Assembly (NCBI RefSeq): GCF_003967075.1
Contig: NZ_AP018664.1
Coordinates: 2,728,001-2,792,000, forward strand
Origin: Sphingobium amiense
GTDB taxonomy: Bacteria; Pseudomonadota; Alphaproteobacteria; Sphingomonadales; Sphingomonadaceae
Length of the DNA stretch: 64,000 nt
Reading direction: 5' to 3'
Below the pieces are notes generated by a model, which made no database searches, was not told the DNA's origin, and saw only the letters and a program-made list of their open reading frames with translations. Position numbers and translations under genes: made by a program. The stretch's first letter is position 1. Each line of letters starts with the position of its first letter. Shown one piece after another: positions 26,448 through 35,738 of this stretch.

Positions 26448-28775
26448 GTGCACGTTTTCACGGCAACTGTCGGGACCGGAGAGGCGGCGCTTGGCGTGCT
26501 GGTGGTGCAGCACTCCGCCGGGCAATCGATGGAAGCGATGTTCGAGACGCTGTATACGGACCATTCCGATGCGCGACAGCAAGCCGCCTGCGTCGTCGTC
26601 AGGCCCGACGTTCGCGACCGCTTCGTGCCGGACGACCTTGCTGAGGCAGTGACTGGCGCAAGACGAGGCAGCCCCTTTCTTGATGCGTTGCGCGATGCGC
26701 TTTCGACGCCAGATTTCGCTTTTGCGCGCATGCCCGACATGCCGATCGCGGTGCTCCACACCTCCGGAGAGACCTTGCATCTCTCGGCAAATATCAACCC
26801 TGCCGGTCCCGACACGCCATTTGCATCGAGAAAGCTGGACGAAATCGCAATCCTGAGCGCACTTCGGGATCGCGAGCTCGCCTGTCTCGTCGAGCGCAGC
26901 AGGGCGCTGCTGCCGATGATTCCCGGGAGCTTCTATCGCGCCCCGTCGCAGCGTTTGGCGCGTGCTTTCCTGCGCGTCGGTAATATCCAGTTCTCGCGCC
27001 ACGCAATTGACGCGGTATGCTTTTGGCTGCTGCCGTATATGCACGATTGCACCGCGATATTGGTTGATACTTGGTCGATCTCATCGATCGCATTCGATCT
27101 AGCCGGACTGGTCGGCGATTCCCGGGGGACTGCGCCGTTGCCGGTCGAAATGCTCAGCGAATATCAGGACGGATCGACCGAGCGCATGGCAGTCGCCGCC
27201 GAGGCACTGGACCGGCTATCCGCCGAACTTGATGCGAGCACCGATGGGGAAGCGGCCGCAAACCCTGCAAAGGTTGCATGTATCCTGAGTGCAACCCATT
27301 CCGGATCGCTGATCGGGGTTCTAAACGATCTGGTCGAAATGAGTGACTTTCCGCTCGTCCTTTCCTACGTCGCGATATTTCAGATGGGCGCGGATCTTGG
27401 TCTGGCTTCGCTCAGCGATATTTCCGGAATGCCCGAGTTCCAGCCGCTTGAGCAAGGCGAGGAAGGTGGGCGAACGATTGTCGAGGTTGATCCACGATCC
27501 TATTTTCCACTCACCCACAATGACGTCGAACGTGTGGTCCGCATTCGCCATTCGGAAGCGGCAAAAGCGTTCATCGAAACGTTCCCCGAGGCGGGCTTGG
27601 TTTCCTTGCACCGGGATCACCGGACGGATGGCCCGACGCGGCATAATGCCATTCACATCGATACCGAGATGTTGGCGCGGTCTGCGCCATTTCGAGCGCG
27701 GTTCGCCGAGCAGCTACGCGCGCTTGAGCCACGCCCTTCGGTGGTGGTCACCCCGCTGCACGCCGCAGCCCGGGAACTTGGCCAACTCGCTGCATCTATT
27801 CTCAGCGGCGATGGGGCGGTAGAACATTATGAGCATTCAACGCTGGCGCTGGACGAGGAAGGCCCTGATCGCGAACCGAATCTCGCACTGCGGAAGGCGA
27901 TATTGGGCCTAGGTTCCGATGAAGCATTACTGGTTCTCGATGATGCGTTCATCACCGGAACGCGGATGTCGGCTTATCAGGGCCGGCTGCGCGCCATGGG
28001 TTGTAAGGCGCGGTTGCACTATCACGTCGCGATTGCCCGACCGGCCGATCTGGCCCGGTGGCGCAACGCCAAATCGATGTTGGGATGGCGCAGCCCGGAG
28101 GATGCGGTCCTCCATGCCCGCAACACGGTCGATGCGACATACGAGCTATGCTTGCCCAACTGGCAAGAACGAGGCTGCCCGTGGTGCGCCGAACTGTTGC
28201 AATATGACGATCTGGTCGATCGCGGCATCACGCTTCCGGCTTTCTTCGCCGCCCGGCGGCAACGGCTTGTCGCCGCAAAGGATAGCGGCCTGATCCACGA
28301 TGCCTTGTTGCAGGACGGTTTTGCGCCACCGCTGCAACTCCAGCAGGGATCGATCTTCGCGCCACCTGACGCCAGCCAGGCCGCCGTGTTTGCATCGGTC
28401 GCGTCCGCGTGTCAGACCATGCGAACGGTCTTGGAGCCGGACCTGCCACTTCTAGGCCCGCGGCGGCATCCGCTATCGACGGTGCTCAAGGCAACCGACT
28501 ATCTGCTAGACACCTATACGGACTCGATCGTGCGCGCCGCGTTTCTACGAGCCGCGGCGCCAGACGAACTCGTTTATGCGGGTCGGGACGCCGAAGAGGT
28601 GCGCCAGGGCCTGATTAGCGATATCGTAGAAAACCCGGCTGGGCATGTCTGCGACCTCGGACATGAGCTTATCCTCGCTGCGGCGTGCGGGAAAGGCGAA
28701 CTTTCGGAACGCACCAAGGTTGCGCTGCGCGCCCATGCTGGGCGGCGTGAGGCGCTGGACTTGCTGCAGCAATAG
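26448..28775 (+). CDS. Large phosphoribosyltransferase-like protein
   Basis: 775 residues from a GTG at 26448. Residues about 496-507 (VLDDAFITGTRM) form a PRPP-binding loop of the type I phosphoribosyltransferase fold, preceded by the strand DEALLVLDD. A second, earlier strand CTAILVDTWSISSIAFDLA (about 201-219) and KVACILSATHSGSL (275-288) look like a degenerate copy, so the protein may have two such folds. A CPWC pair lies near residues 578-581. The rest is unknown. It was paired with a GHKL ATPase, now truncated. No match to a named family comes to mind; a nucleotide-related defence or signalling role is inference from its setting. Confidence 0.6.
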   Translation: MHVFTATVGTGEAALGVLVVQHSAGQSMEAMFETLYTDHSDARQQAACVVVRPDVRDRFVPDDLAEAVTGARRGSPFLDALRDALSTPDFAFARMPDMPIAVLHTSGETLHLSANINPAGPDTPFASRKLDEIAILSALRDRELACLVERSRALLPMIPGSFYRAPSQRLARAFLRVGNIQFSRHAIDAVCFWLLPYMHDCTAILVDTWSISSIAFDLAGLVGDSRGTAPLPVEMLSEYQDGSTERMAVAAEALDRLSAELDASTDGEAAANPAKVACILSATHSGSLIGVLNDLVEMSDFPLVLSYVAIFQMGADLGLASLSDISGMPEFQPLEQGEEGGRTIVEVDPRSYFPLTHNDVERVVRIRHSEAAKAFIETFPEAGLVSLHRDHRTDGPTRHNAIHIDTEMLARSAPFRARFAEQLRALEPRPSVVVTPLHAAARELGQLAASILSGDGAVEHYEHSTLALDEEGPDREPNLALRKAILGLGSDEALLVLDDAFITGTRMSAYQGRLRAMGCKARLHYHVAIARPADLARWRNAKSMLGWRSPEDAVLHARNTVDATYELCLPNWQERGCPWCAELLQYDDLVDRGITLPAFFAARRQRLVAAKDSGLIHDALLQDGFAPPLQLQQGSIFAPPDASQAAVFASVASACQTMRTVLEPDLPLLGPRRHPLSTVLKATDYLLDTYTDSIVRAAFLRAAAPDELVYAGRDAEEVRQGLISDIVENPAGHVCDLGHELILAAACGKGELSERTKVALRAHAGRREALDLLQQ

Positions 28776-29072
28776 GATCGCAGCTATTGATGATGATGAA
28801 GGTCCGGCTTCGATAAACCACACCCGGGGGATCCAGATACTGCCGCTAGCGGCATGGTTTTACTAGCCTAGCTTTCAGTGAGGCGCTGACGTCCGGCTAT
28901 CATAATCGATCTCCGGCCGATCGGCTTCTTCAAATTTAGCCGCGATCCTCTCAATGGCCCCAATCAGGGCATCACGGATAAGGTCGCGCGTTTCTCGTGC
29001 TGACCAATCACTCTGCCACGATCAGAACGCCGTCGCCATGTTCACCCAAACTCCTTTAGTCGCAATGGTGCT
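28776..29072. other. Intergenic with remnant frame
   Basis: About 300 bases. A minus-strand frame starting near 29034 reads MATAF then a TGA, then SWQSDWSARETRDLIRDAL and EEADRPEIDYDS to a stop at about 28878; it looks like a decayed small gene. A palindrome TGCCGCTAGCGGCA at 28841-28854 followed by TGGTTTTAC may be the terminator of the upstream gene. Confidence 0.35.
28841..28863 (+). terminator. Possible terminator after the phosphoribosyltransferase-like gene
   Basis: Perfect 14-base palindrome TGCCGCTAGCGGCA followed by TGGTTTTACT. The T-run is interrupted, so this is a weak intrinsic terminator candidate. It sits about 65 bases after the stop codon. Confidence 0.35.
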
Positions 29073-30287
29073 CTAGCGGCGTGGTTGTCGGGTTGGGAAC
29101 TGAATGACCTCCGCCCCGCTTGAACCTAGCGTATGCGTCGCATCGTCACGCGTCTTGAGCGATACAACTTCTGCGGCATCCCGCTCAAACCACCCCTGGG
29201 GAAGCGCGCATAGCCGTTCGATGTCGCTGGCCCAGACGGTGAACTCGGTAGCAAGCAGGTCAGCTTTGCTGCGAACCCCATTTTCAACAATCAGGTTTAA
29301 GCTATCGCGCAATGCCCGTGGCGCCGGCACCGGCCAGTGCTGATCGAGCGGCTCGCCCTTTGACCAGCCTTTGGCCGAATATAATTTGTAGAGTTGGCGC
29401 GCATAGTCGTCTGGGAGGATACCAAGGTCAGACAGACGTTTGATCTGCGCCTTGATCGAGACTCGCCAGCGCTCCTTCAAGCTCGTGAACATCGCAAGCG
29501 AGGGATGACGGACCTCATGCGGATAGGTAGTCGAAGGCATCAGAAGGGCACTGCCCAAGCGGAATGCCTGCTGTTCGATCATGCGCAAGTTCGCTTGGAA
29601 CTCTTCCTCTGGAACCGCCTGATGCAGCACGGCATGGGCCAATTCATGGGCGGCATCCATTTGCCGCCGCGTGAAACACATCTTGTCCGTCGCGAGTAGC
29701 ACATGGGGACGGCCATCCACAGGCGACCAACTGCATAGGCCGTCGAGCTTGGTTGTGTTCATGGGAATCGCCGCGACGACAATACCAATGCGCTCCATGA
29801 GCGCTACAACATCGCCGCACGGCCCTTCGCCCATATTCCAATGCTGGCGGAGACGTAGGGCAATGCGCTCTATATCATCTTCACGTAGCTGGCTGTAGCT
29901 CCCCCCCTCCAACACGTCCGGGATGTCGAGTTCGGGGAGGTCGACATAATGGCCAAGGACGAAGCTGATCTCCTGCAGCCAACGCATCTGCGCCTTCTGG
30001 TAATCGAGGTCGCGCACCAACGTACTGGCGAGCGAGCGCAGGAAGGTTGGCCGATCGCTATGGAACGGAGGGCGGAGGAAAAACTCAGGGCGGACCTGTA
30101 ATTCATCCGCTAGTCGAACCAAGGTTGTATGGTCGGGGGACTGGTCCGACGACTCATCCTCCCAGCGCGACACGGTGGTGGGGCTGATGCCGAGACGGCG
30201 CGCAAGCGCGGACTTTGTCGCAATCCGGCGGGCATTGCGTGCCTCTAGAAGTCGAGTGGGCATGAACCCAGGAGTACCTATGCGCAT
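29073..30287 (-). CDS. XRE-family regulator with ImmA/IrrE peptidase domain
   Basis: 404 residues. Residues about 12-66 are a helix-turn-helix (TKSALARRLGISPTTVSRWE), then a middle region, then H-E-L-A-H at residues 214-218 in MDAAHELAHAVLH, the zinc peptidase motif of ImmA/IrrE. These proteins cleave a partner regulator or act as antitoxin-like repressors in mobile elements. It lies 71 bases after a 233-residue protein of unknown fold on the same strand, which may be its partner. A hairpin (CTCCGT...ACGGAG, 30306-30327) lies between the two. A later ATG (30263) is possible as start. Confidence 0.85.
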   Translation of the reverse strand: MRIGTPGFMPTRLLEARNARRIATKSALARRLGISPTTVSRWEDESSDQSPDHTTLVRLADELQVRPEFFLRPPFHSDRPTFLRSLASTLVRDLDYQKAQMRWLQEISFVLGHYVDLPELDIPDVLEGGSYSQLREDDIERIALRLRQHWNMGEGPCGDVVALMERIGIVVAAIPMNTTKLDGLCSWSPVDGRPHVLLATDKMCFTRRQMDAAHELAHAVLHQAVPEEEFQANLRMIEQQAFRLGSALLMPSTTYPHEVRHPSLAMFTSLKERWRVSIKAQIKRLSDLGILPDDYARQLYKLYSAKGWSKGEPLDQHWPVPAPRALRDSLNLIVENGVRSKADLLATEFTVWASDIERLCALPQGWFERDAAEVVSLKTRDDATHTLGSSGAEVIQFPTRQPRR

Positions 30288-30358
30288 CTGTTTGAATCCC
30301 TATGGCTCCGTACCCGGGGGCACGGAGCGTCCGCTAAATCGAAACGATCAACGCAAAC

Positions 30359-31060
30359 TTACTGGGGCGACCCGTCGCCGACTTCCGGGTCGGGCTGCGC
30401 TTCCGGCGGTACGAACAGTTTTCTGGTTTTGCGCAGCTTTACGGTTGCCGTACCATCTTCCGGTCCCTCGGGGACGACGGGCGTCGCCGCATAGCCTGTC
30501 ATAAAGGCGTCGAGAGATTCGTAAAATAAAAAGTCCTTATACGACGAACCGATCACGCCGATTGCGATCTCTTCGATCATTCCGGCCCGCTGCCGGTCAC
30601 GAGCGGTAAGGAAGAGCGCGAATATATCCGTAGCCTTTGGGCTGTGTTCATCCTCGAACATGCTTGGCTGCAGATGCACGTTAAGGCACACGCCTGCCGC
30701 GCGCGACTGATTCTTTGCTGGCATCTTGCGCGGTTCTGGCATCGCCGCAAACCCTAGCACCACACCCAAGTTCGGTCCTACAAACCGCGCAAAAGGTTGG
30801 AACACCTTGAGGTCGGTGCCGAGCATTACGCCATCGATCAGCAACTGACCACCGTGGCGCTGAACCACTTCCTCATAACCCTGCTCTTGAAGACGAAATC
30901 TGATCTGTCCTTCCGCCTCGCGGCTGCGCTTAGCATTCAACGGAAGTTCGCGGCGAACGACCTCAAAAGCTGTCAGCGCTTCGGCACGCAGCCGGTCTTC
31001 AAGGTCCAACAACAGATCCTTGGGAAGCGTTTCCAAAATTGCCTGCCGAATATCAATCAT
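30359..31060 (-). CDS. Unknown protein encoded with the XRE-ImmA gene
   Basis: 233 residues. Residues 1-60 look helical with many charged residues; the middle has LLIDGVMLGTDLKVFQPF and LNVHLQPSMFEDEHSPKATDIFALFL, a beta-rich region; the C-terminus is a proline-rich, charged tail. No motif I can name. The gene precedes the XRE-ImmA gene on the same strand, a layout often found for toxin-antitoxin or defence pairs. Function unknown. Confidence 0.55.
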   Translation of the reverse strand: MIDIRQAILETLPKDLLLDLEDRLRAEALTAFEVVRRELPLNAKRSREAEGQIRFRLQEQGYEEVVQRHGGQLLIDGVMLGTDLKVFQPFARFVGPNLGVVLGFAAMPEPRKMPAKNQSRAAGVCLNVHLQPSMFEDEHSPKATDIFALFLTARDRQRAGMIEEIAIGVIGSSYKDFLFYESLDAFMTGYAATPVVPEGPEDGTATVKLRKTRKLFVPPEAQPDPEVGDGSPQ

Positions 31061-31812
31061 AGTGAATTCCCCACGTTGAGGGAATTTATATATGAATTTT
31101 TGCGTTTTACAAGATTATTCTGAAATTCTGTGCGGATCGGCGGAGCTGGTCGAAAGCATCGTTAACCGTATCACAATCCGACCACGCGAGATTAAAACGA
31201 GGTCCAAACCGTAAAACTCAGATCCTCACCCAACCCTGCCCAATTTGATGAACGAACAGCGGCTTTTGGAATCGGCCGACAATCAACCGAACGGCTGAAA
31301 CTAGGGCGCTAAGCGGACGTGGCGGCTCGCGCACTGAATGTCTGTTAGCAACTTTGTGCCGCTCCAAACCGGAGCGAGCACAAAGTCCCAGAGCTTGCCG
31401 TAAGCCCCTGTGCCGGCCGATCTCGCTGGCCTTTGCGCGCTGCTCCGCTGGTTGCTGGATAATAGTCACCATGACGGGAGATCCGGTCCCCGCCGGCCCT
31501 GTGATGGCGTCCAGCCCGCAATCTGCCTTCCAGCGCCACATTCCACTTGCCTGCGCACGCCAGTCGAGCAATGTGCAGGTGCCTCCCGTGAAAGCCGGGA
31601 GGCGGGGCGTCGAAACCTCACTATGCATACTCGGTCACGGATTATTCGGGGCCGGGTGGCATGCGCGCATGTCCAGCCGGCAACGGTAAAGGCGCATGCG
31701 CCTGTGCATAGCAGGTTTCGAACATCCGGCTTCGGCCGTCGCTCCGAGAGGACATAGGCGCGACGGGGAAGTCATCGGGATCAGGCCGTCGCCCATTCTG
31801 GGAGATGTGTCG
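31061..31812. other. Intergenic, about 750 bases without a supported gene
   Basis: Upstream of the 233-residue gene on one side and of the PD-(D/E)XK-like gene on the other. A 136-residue minus-strand frame (31628-31218) is open but has no familiar features and is not called. A promoter region for the divergent genes must be here. Confidence 0.4.
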
Positions 31813-32361
31813 ATGATTGCCACTGCTGCTGCCCCTGACGATGGCCTGCCCGTTTCCGCGCGGGCCGGGCACCTGACCCACCAGTCGTCGCTGCGCGAGA
31901 CGGTATTCCGCCACAGGCTGCTGGGCGAGCTTGGCATCGAGCTCCTGTCGCGCGGCATCGACTTCAGCTACCTGTATTCGGACGCAGATCGCGATGGCTA
32001 TGATATGGTCGTCGAGGTGGGCGCACTCATGCGCCACATCCAGCTCAAAAGCTCCGTTGCAGGTGGCAGCACGAGAGAGGTGCCGGTCAACGTCCGGCTC
32101 GCCGCAAAGCCTTCAGGCTGCGTCATCTGGACACCCTTCGATCCTGCCATGCGCTGCTTTACCGAATATCGCTGGTTTGGCGCTGCCCCCGGCGAGCCGC
32201 TGCCAGACCTGGGCACCAGAGCCGTGCGGCACAGCCGCGCCAGTGCCGATGGCGTCAAGGCGATCCGGCCCGGCCTGCGGTCGCTGCCGCTGTCGCGCTT
32301 CAGCCGCCTGCCGGACGTGGCAGCGCTTGTCGATCATCTTGTCGGCGAGGTTCGGGCATGA
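31813..32361 (+). CDS. Putative PD-(D/E)XK nuclease-like protein
   Basis: 182 residues from the ATG at 31813 (an earlier frame start at 31696 is less likely). The segment FRHRLLGELGIELLSRGIDFSY, then DADRDGYDMVVE and IQLKSS has the helix-strand-D-strand-(E/Q)xK order of the PD-(D/E)XK fold; D in GYD and the Q-L-K triad are the candidate catalytic residues. Such small proteins occur in sphingomonads with no function. The stop overlaps the next gene in ATGA (32358-32361). Confidence 0.55.
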   Translation: MIATAAAPDDGLPVSARAGHLTHQSSLRETVFRHRLLGELGIELLSRGIDFSYLYSDADRDGYDMVVEVGALMRHIQLKSSVAGGSTREVPVNVRLAAKPSGCVIWTPFDPAMRCFTEYRWFGAAPGEPLPDLGTRAVRHSRASADGVKAIRPGLRSLPLSRFSRLPDVAALVDHLVGEVRA

Positions 32362-33002
32362 CGGGCCGTCAGGCGATCGCCCTTGCGCTTGCGTTTCTGG
32401 CCGCAGGCGGAGTTCAGGCAAAGTCAGGGCCGGTCTGGCAGGTCGAGCGCACCGCCGACCCCATTACCGGCCGCTCGAGCTGCGTGGTCGCCGTCCACGA
32501 CCGTGCGGCCGGCCTGTCCTTCACCCGCTCGGGCGGGCTCTATCCGATGGTCGAGATGAACTCGCAGTTCGGCCTGCTGGTGGGCGTCGGCAGCGGCGGG
32601 CGCATCCGCCTGCCGAGCGGCGACATTCTCTGGCGGGTCGATGCCCTCCCCTATCGCGAGCTCAGGGCGGCCGACAATCCGGTCGGCGATCGGCCGGACA
32701 TGCCTGCGGATACGGTTGCCGGCGTGACCGCGCAGGCCCTGCGGATGAGCCGGGCCATGACCGCAACCGCAACGCTCGCCAGCGGCGAGGCCGCCCGGGC
32801 AATGCTCGATAAGATGCGCGCCGGTCACACGCTCCAGTTCCGGCAGGCGGCTGCAGCGTCGGTATATGGCATGCCTCAGGAGAGTATGGTCCTGACCGGC
32901 CAGATCACCGCAAAAGGCCTGCACCCCTATCCGCTCGACGCCTCGTTCCGCGCAGGACTGGCTGCATGCGGTATCGACGATCGGACAGGGGCCGCACGGT
33001 AG
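32358..33002 (+). CDS. Secreted protein of unknown function
   Basis: 214 residues. A signal peptide is clear (MTGRQAIALALAFLAAGGVQA). The mature part has WQVERTADPITGRSSCVV and a C-terminal CGIDDRT cysteine, a pattern like the IalB-type or DUF-class small periplasmic proteins in which two cysteines frame a beta-sandwich. It overlaps the upstream nuclease-like gene by four bases. It is convergent with the DUF5681 gene. Function unknown. Confidence 0.6.
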   Translation: MTGRQAIALALAFLAAGGVQAKSGPVWQVERTADPITGRSSCVVAVHDRAAGLSFTRSGGLYPMVEMNSQFGLLVGVGSGGRIRLPSGDILWRVDALPYRELRAADNPVGDRPDMPADTVAGVTAQALRMSRAMTATATLASGEAARAMLDKMRAGHTLQFRQAAAASVYGMPQESMVLTGQITAKGLHPYPLDASFRAGLAACGIDDRTGAAR

Positions 33003-33014
33003 CACGGCCCGGCA

Positions 33015-33782
33015 TCACGGTCCGGATTCCGGAAAATCCTCGTCGCAGACCGACTGCGTACGATATCGCGCCTGCTGCTTCGCCGCAGCCACAGCCCATA
33101 TTTCCAGCGTCGGCGTTTCCGGGACAACGAGATAGCCTGGCCTTCTGCCTTCCGGCATTCTGGCAGCCGCTTCGATCCGGGCGATAGCGGCCTGCGCCGC
33201 CTGATTGCCTTTCGCCGCGTGCGCCACAAACATCCGCAGCCGCAGCTCGCGCATACTGATCTGCTTTCCCTCCCGCTCTAACGCTTCTTCTTCAATATCG
33301 AGAAATATTTCGCGCTCTGACTTCAGGGCAGGCATGGCACCGGCGTCCTGCTTTGCACCGGCGCGTCGCCTGCGCCGCCTCATGTTACGCCGTTCCTGCT
33401 TCAGTCGGGCATCCTTCTGCCTCATCGCGTCTTCGGTGTTCCACTTCTCGAAATCGTCGCACGGAAGATGCAGCACGCGCCCACCGTTCGCCTCCGCCCC
33501 GGCGTCTGCGCTCAGCCGATCGATATACCGGATGGCCGAACCCTTGCCCTTGAGCGCGCTCATATACCGGGTCCGGACCGAGGCCTCCCGCCGCGTCATG
33601 ACACGGCCATCGATCGATACCGGCTCGCCTGCGATGCGTTCGAGCAGCCCTGCTTCGTCCAGCCCCGGCGCAGAAATCGCTCCGGGCTTCCGGCCTGCCC
33701 GGCCGAAGGGGTTGCGTACCTCGCCAGGTCTGATCCGTCCGGATCGGGGGGGCTTGCGGTAGCCAACCTCGTAATCGCTCAA
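33015..33782 (-). CDS. DUF5681 domain protein
   Basis: 255 residues. The start MSDYEVGYRKPPRSGRIRPG, then G-E-V-R-N-P-F-G-R-A-G-R-K-P-G is the DUF5681 pattern found in phage-like and mobile-element genes. After it comes a basic coiled region with RRNMRRRRRRAG. In other genomes DUF5681 proteins lie beside ParB-methylase genes, as here (137 bases from the methylase stop). Function not known. Confidence 0.75.
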   Translation of the reverse strand: MSDYEVGYRKPPRSGRIRPGEVRNPFGRAGRKPGAISAPGLDEAGLLERIAGEPVSIDGRVMTRREASVRTRYMSALKGKGSAIRYIDRLSADAGAEANGGRVLHLPCDDFEKWNTEDAMRQKDARLKQERRNMRRRRRRAGAKQDAGAMPALKSEREIFLDIEEEALEREGKQISMRELRLRMFVAHAAKGNQAAQAAIARIEAAARMPEGRRPGYLVVPETPTLEIWAVAAAKQQARYRTQSVCDEDFPESGP

Positions 33783-33919
33783 TCGTGCCTCCGCGCTGTT
33801 GGAGGATGCCGCCTGGCACAGGACCGGGTTCCCTCGACATCATGGAAAATGCCGACCCTTTCCGTGATGGCGGCTGGCGATCCGGCCCGGCGCCACCGGC
33901 GCCGGGCCTTCCGCTTCCC

Positions 33920-35224
33920 TCAGCTCCTTTCCAGTTCGGCAAAGGTCATGCCGGTCACCTCATCGATCGCTTCCCCACCGGTCGCCTCCTGCCACCGGCG
34001 CACGGCCACATCGACGTAGCGGGGTTCTATTTCCACCGCGTAGCCACGGCGGCCGGTCTCCTGCGCCGCCACGATCGTCGTGCCCGAGCCGGAAAAGGCA
34101 TCGAGAACGATCCCGTTGCGCTTCGAGCAGTCCCTGATCGCATCTGCCACCAGCGCCACAGGCTTCACTGTCGGGTGCATCGCCAGTTCCGATGCGCGGG
34201 TGGCCGAGAGCGAACTGATTCCGGGATAATCCCATACATTTGTTCTGTAGCGGCCGTGCTGTCCCAGTTCGAAGTTGTTGATGTGCGGTGCCCTGCCCTT
34301 CTTGAACGCGTAGATCAGTTCGTGCTTCGAGCGGTAGAAGCTGCCCATCCCCCCATTGTCCTTGTTCCAGACAATCAGGTTCTTGAGCTCGTCGTAAACC
34401 GCTTCACCTGCTGCCTGCAGTTCGCGCATGTGTCGCCAGTCCATGCAGACAAAGTGGATCGAACCATCCGCGCTGGCCCGCGCCAGATTGCCGAGCACCC
34501 CTCTCAGAAACGCCTCGAACTCCGCCTCGCTCATTTCTCCCGAAGCCATGGCGAACTCGGCATGCCTGACCCTGCCCAGACCGCCTATGTTGTCGACGCG
34601 GACATTGTAGGGCGGATCGGTGAAGATCATCTGCGCCTGCTCGCCGGCCATCAGCCGGTCCACCACCCCATAGTCCCGTGCATCGCCGCAGATCAGCCGA
34701 TGTCTTCCCATCTGCCACAATATGCCTGGCATCGAGACTGCGGGAGCATCGGTGACAGGCTCTGGCACGGGGCTTTCCGCTGCAGCGGTCGCGGCGCTGC
34801 CGAGCAGCTTTTCGATCTCCGCCGTTGCAAAGCCTGTCAGTTCCAGATCGAACCCGAAATCGAGATCCTCGATCGCGGCAAGTTCGAGCCGAAGCAGTTC
34901 CTCGTCCCAGCCTGCAAGTTCCGCCAGCCGGTTGTCGGCAATGATATAGGCTCTGCGCTCGGCCTGCGTCATCCCGGAGATGCGTACCACCGGGACGCTC
35001 GCCATGCCGAGAGCCTCTGCAGCAGCGACACGACCGTGGCCGGCAAGGATCTGGTCCTCATCGTCGATCAGTACCGGGTTCACGAAGCCAAAGCGCCTTA
35101 TGCTTGCCTCGAGCTTCCTGAGCTGCGCGGGAGAGTGGGTGCGGGCATTGCGCGCATGCGGCTTGAGCAGCGCGACGGCGCGCTCCTCGAGCTGCCGTGC
35201 GCCGCACCTGGCCGTTTCATTCAT
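33920..35224 (-). CDS. ParB-domain DNA methyltransferase
   Basis: 434 residues, ATG with GGAGGTG upstream. Residues about 15-115 are a ParB/Sulfiredoxin-type domain (NPVLIDDEDQILAGHGRVAAAEALG); residues 170-420 are an adenine/cytosine DNA methylase with DPPY at 203-206 and FSGSGTT at 377-383, in the order typical of beta-class enzymes. Such ParB-methylase fusions are common in phages and plasmids and lack a cognate restriction gene. Likely an orphan methylase that protects a mobile element. It is the middle of a three-gene line with the 161-residue gene upstream and DUF5681 downstream. Confidence 0.9.
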   Translation of the reverse strand: MNETARCGARQLEERAVALLKPHARNARTHSPAQLRKLEASIRRFGFVNPVLIDDEDQILAGHGRVAAAEALGMASVPVVRISGMTQAERRAYIIADNRLAELAGWDEELLRLELAAIEDLDFGFDLELTGFATAEIEKLLGSAATAAAESPVPEPVTDAPAVSMPGILWQMGRHRLICGDARDYGVVDRLMAGEQAQMIFTDPPYNVRVDNIGGLGRVRHAEFAMASGEMSEAEFEAFLRGVLGNLARASADGSIHFVCMDWRHMRELQAAGEAVYDELKNLIVWNKDNGGMGSFYRSKHELIYAFKKGRAPHINNFELGQHGRYRTNVWDYPGISSLSATRASELAMHPTVKPVALVADAIRDCSKRNGIVLDAFSGSGTTIVAAQETGRRGYAVEIEPRYVDVAVRRWQEATGGEAIDEVTGMTFAELERS

Positions 35225-35291
35225 ATCGTCACCTCCATGTCGATGGAGGGCTCACATGTCAGCACATCGGAAATGCCGACATCATTATAAA

Positions 35292-35738
35292 TCATCCCCG
35301 TTTCTGTGCGGATATCCTGTTGAGGAGCGAACGGCCGGTCATGTGCATGCAAAGATCTGCGGATATTTTTTCGGCTGCCTCGACGCGGGGTTCCCAATCG
35401 CCTCTCAGGCGCTTGCGGCCACCGGCCCTGCGCTCTGCGCGGATTTCCTCGGCCAGGTCTTCGATGAGAATGTCGGCCATGAGCGTCCTGAACCACAGGA
35501 CGGGATCGGCCGGAAGCCGTCCAGTCCGGGTCGGCAGGCGGTCTTCGAGCGCAAGGCGTATCTGCTCCTGAAAGACCGGGTCGGTAAAGACCGAAGGGTC
35601 GGCTTCTGCGATACGCTTCAGATCGGCCGCCGTTACGAAAACGCCGCTTTCCCTCCCCTGTCGCTGTAGCGCCACTTTGCGATGCAGCCAGCCGATGCTG
35701 GAAGGATCGAACTGATAATGAGGTGAATTCGGTGCCAT
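35292..35738 (-). CDS. Unknown protein upstream of the methylase
   Basis: 148 residues from the ATG at 35738 (an earlier start at 35777 is not favoured). The sequence is rich in arginine and aspartate, with YQFDPSSIGWLHRKVALQRQG and AADLKRIAEADPSVFTDPVFQEQ, so it looks like a helical nucleic-acid-binding or adaptor protein. The spacing to the methylase is 67 bases. No family recognised. Confidence 0.5.
   Translation of the reverse strand: MAPNSPHYQFDPSSIGWLHRKVALQRQGRESGVFVTAADLKRIAEADPSVFTDPVFQEQIRLALEDRLPTRTGRLPADPVLWFRTLMADILIEDLAEEIRAERRAGGRKRLRGDWEPRVEAAEKISADLCMHMTGRSLLNRISAQKRG

Noticed and set aside
31218..31628. 136-residue minus-strand frame
   Set aside because: No plausible ribosome binding site, no familiar composition or domain; treated as non-coding.
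33785..35290. 501-residue open frame on the plus strand
   Set aside because: Antisense to the ParB-methylase gene with its clear DPPY and FSGSGTT motifs.
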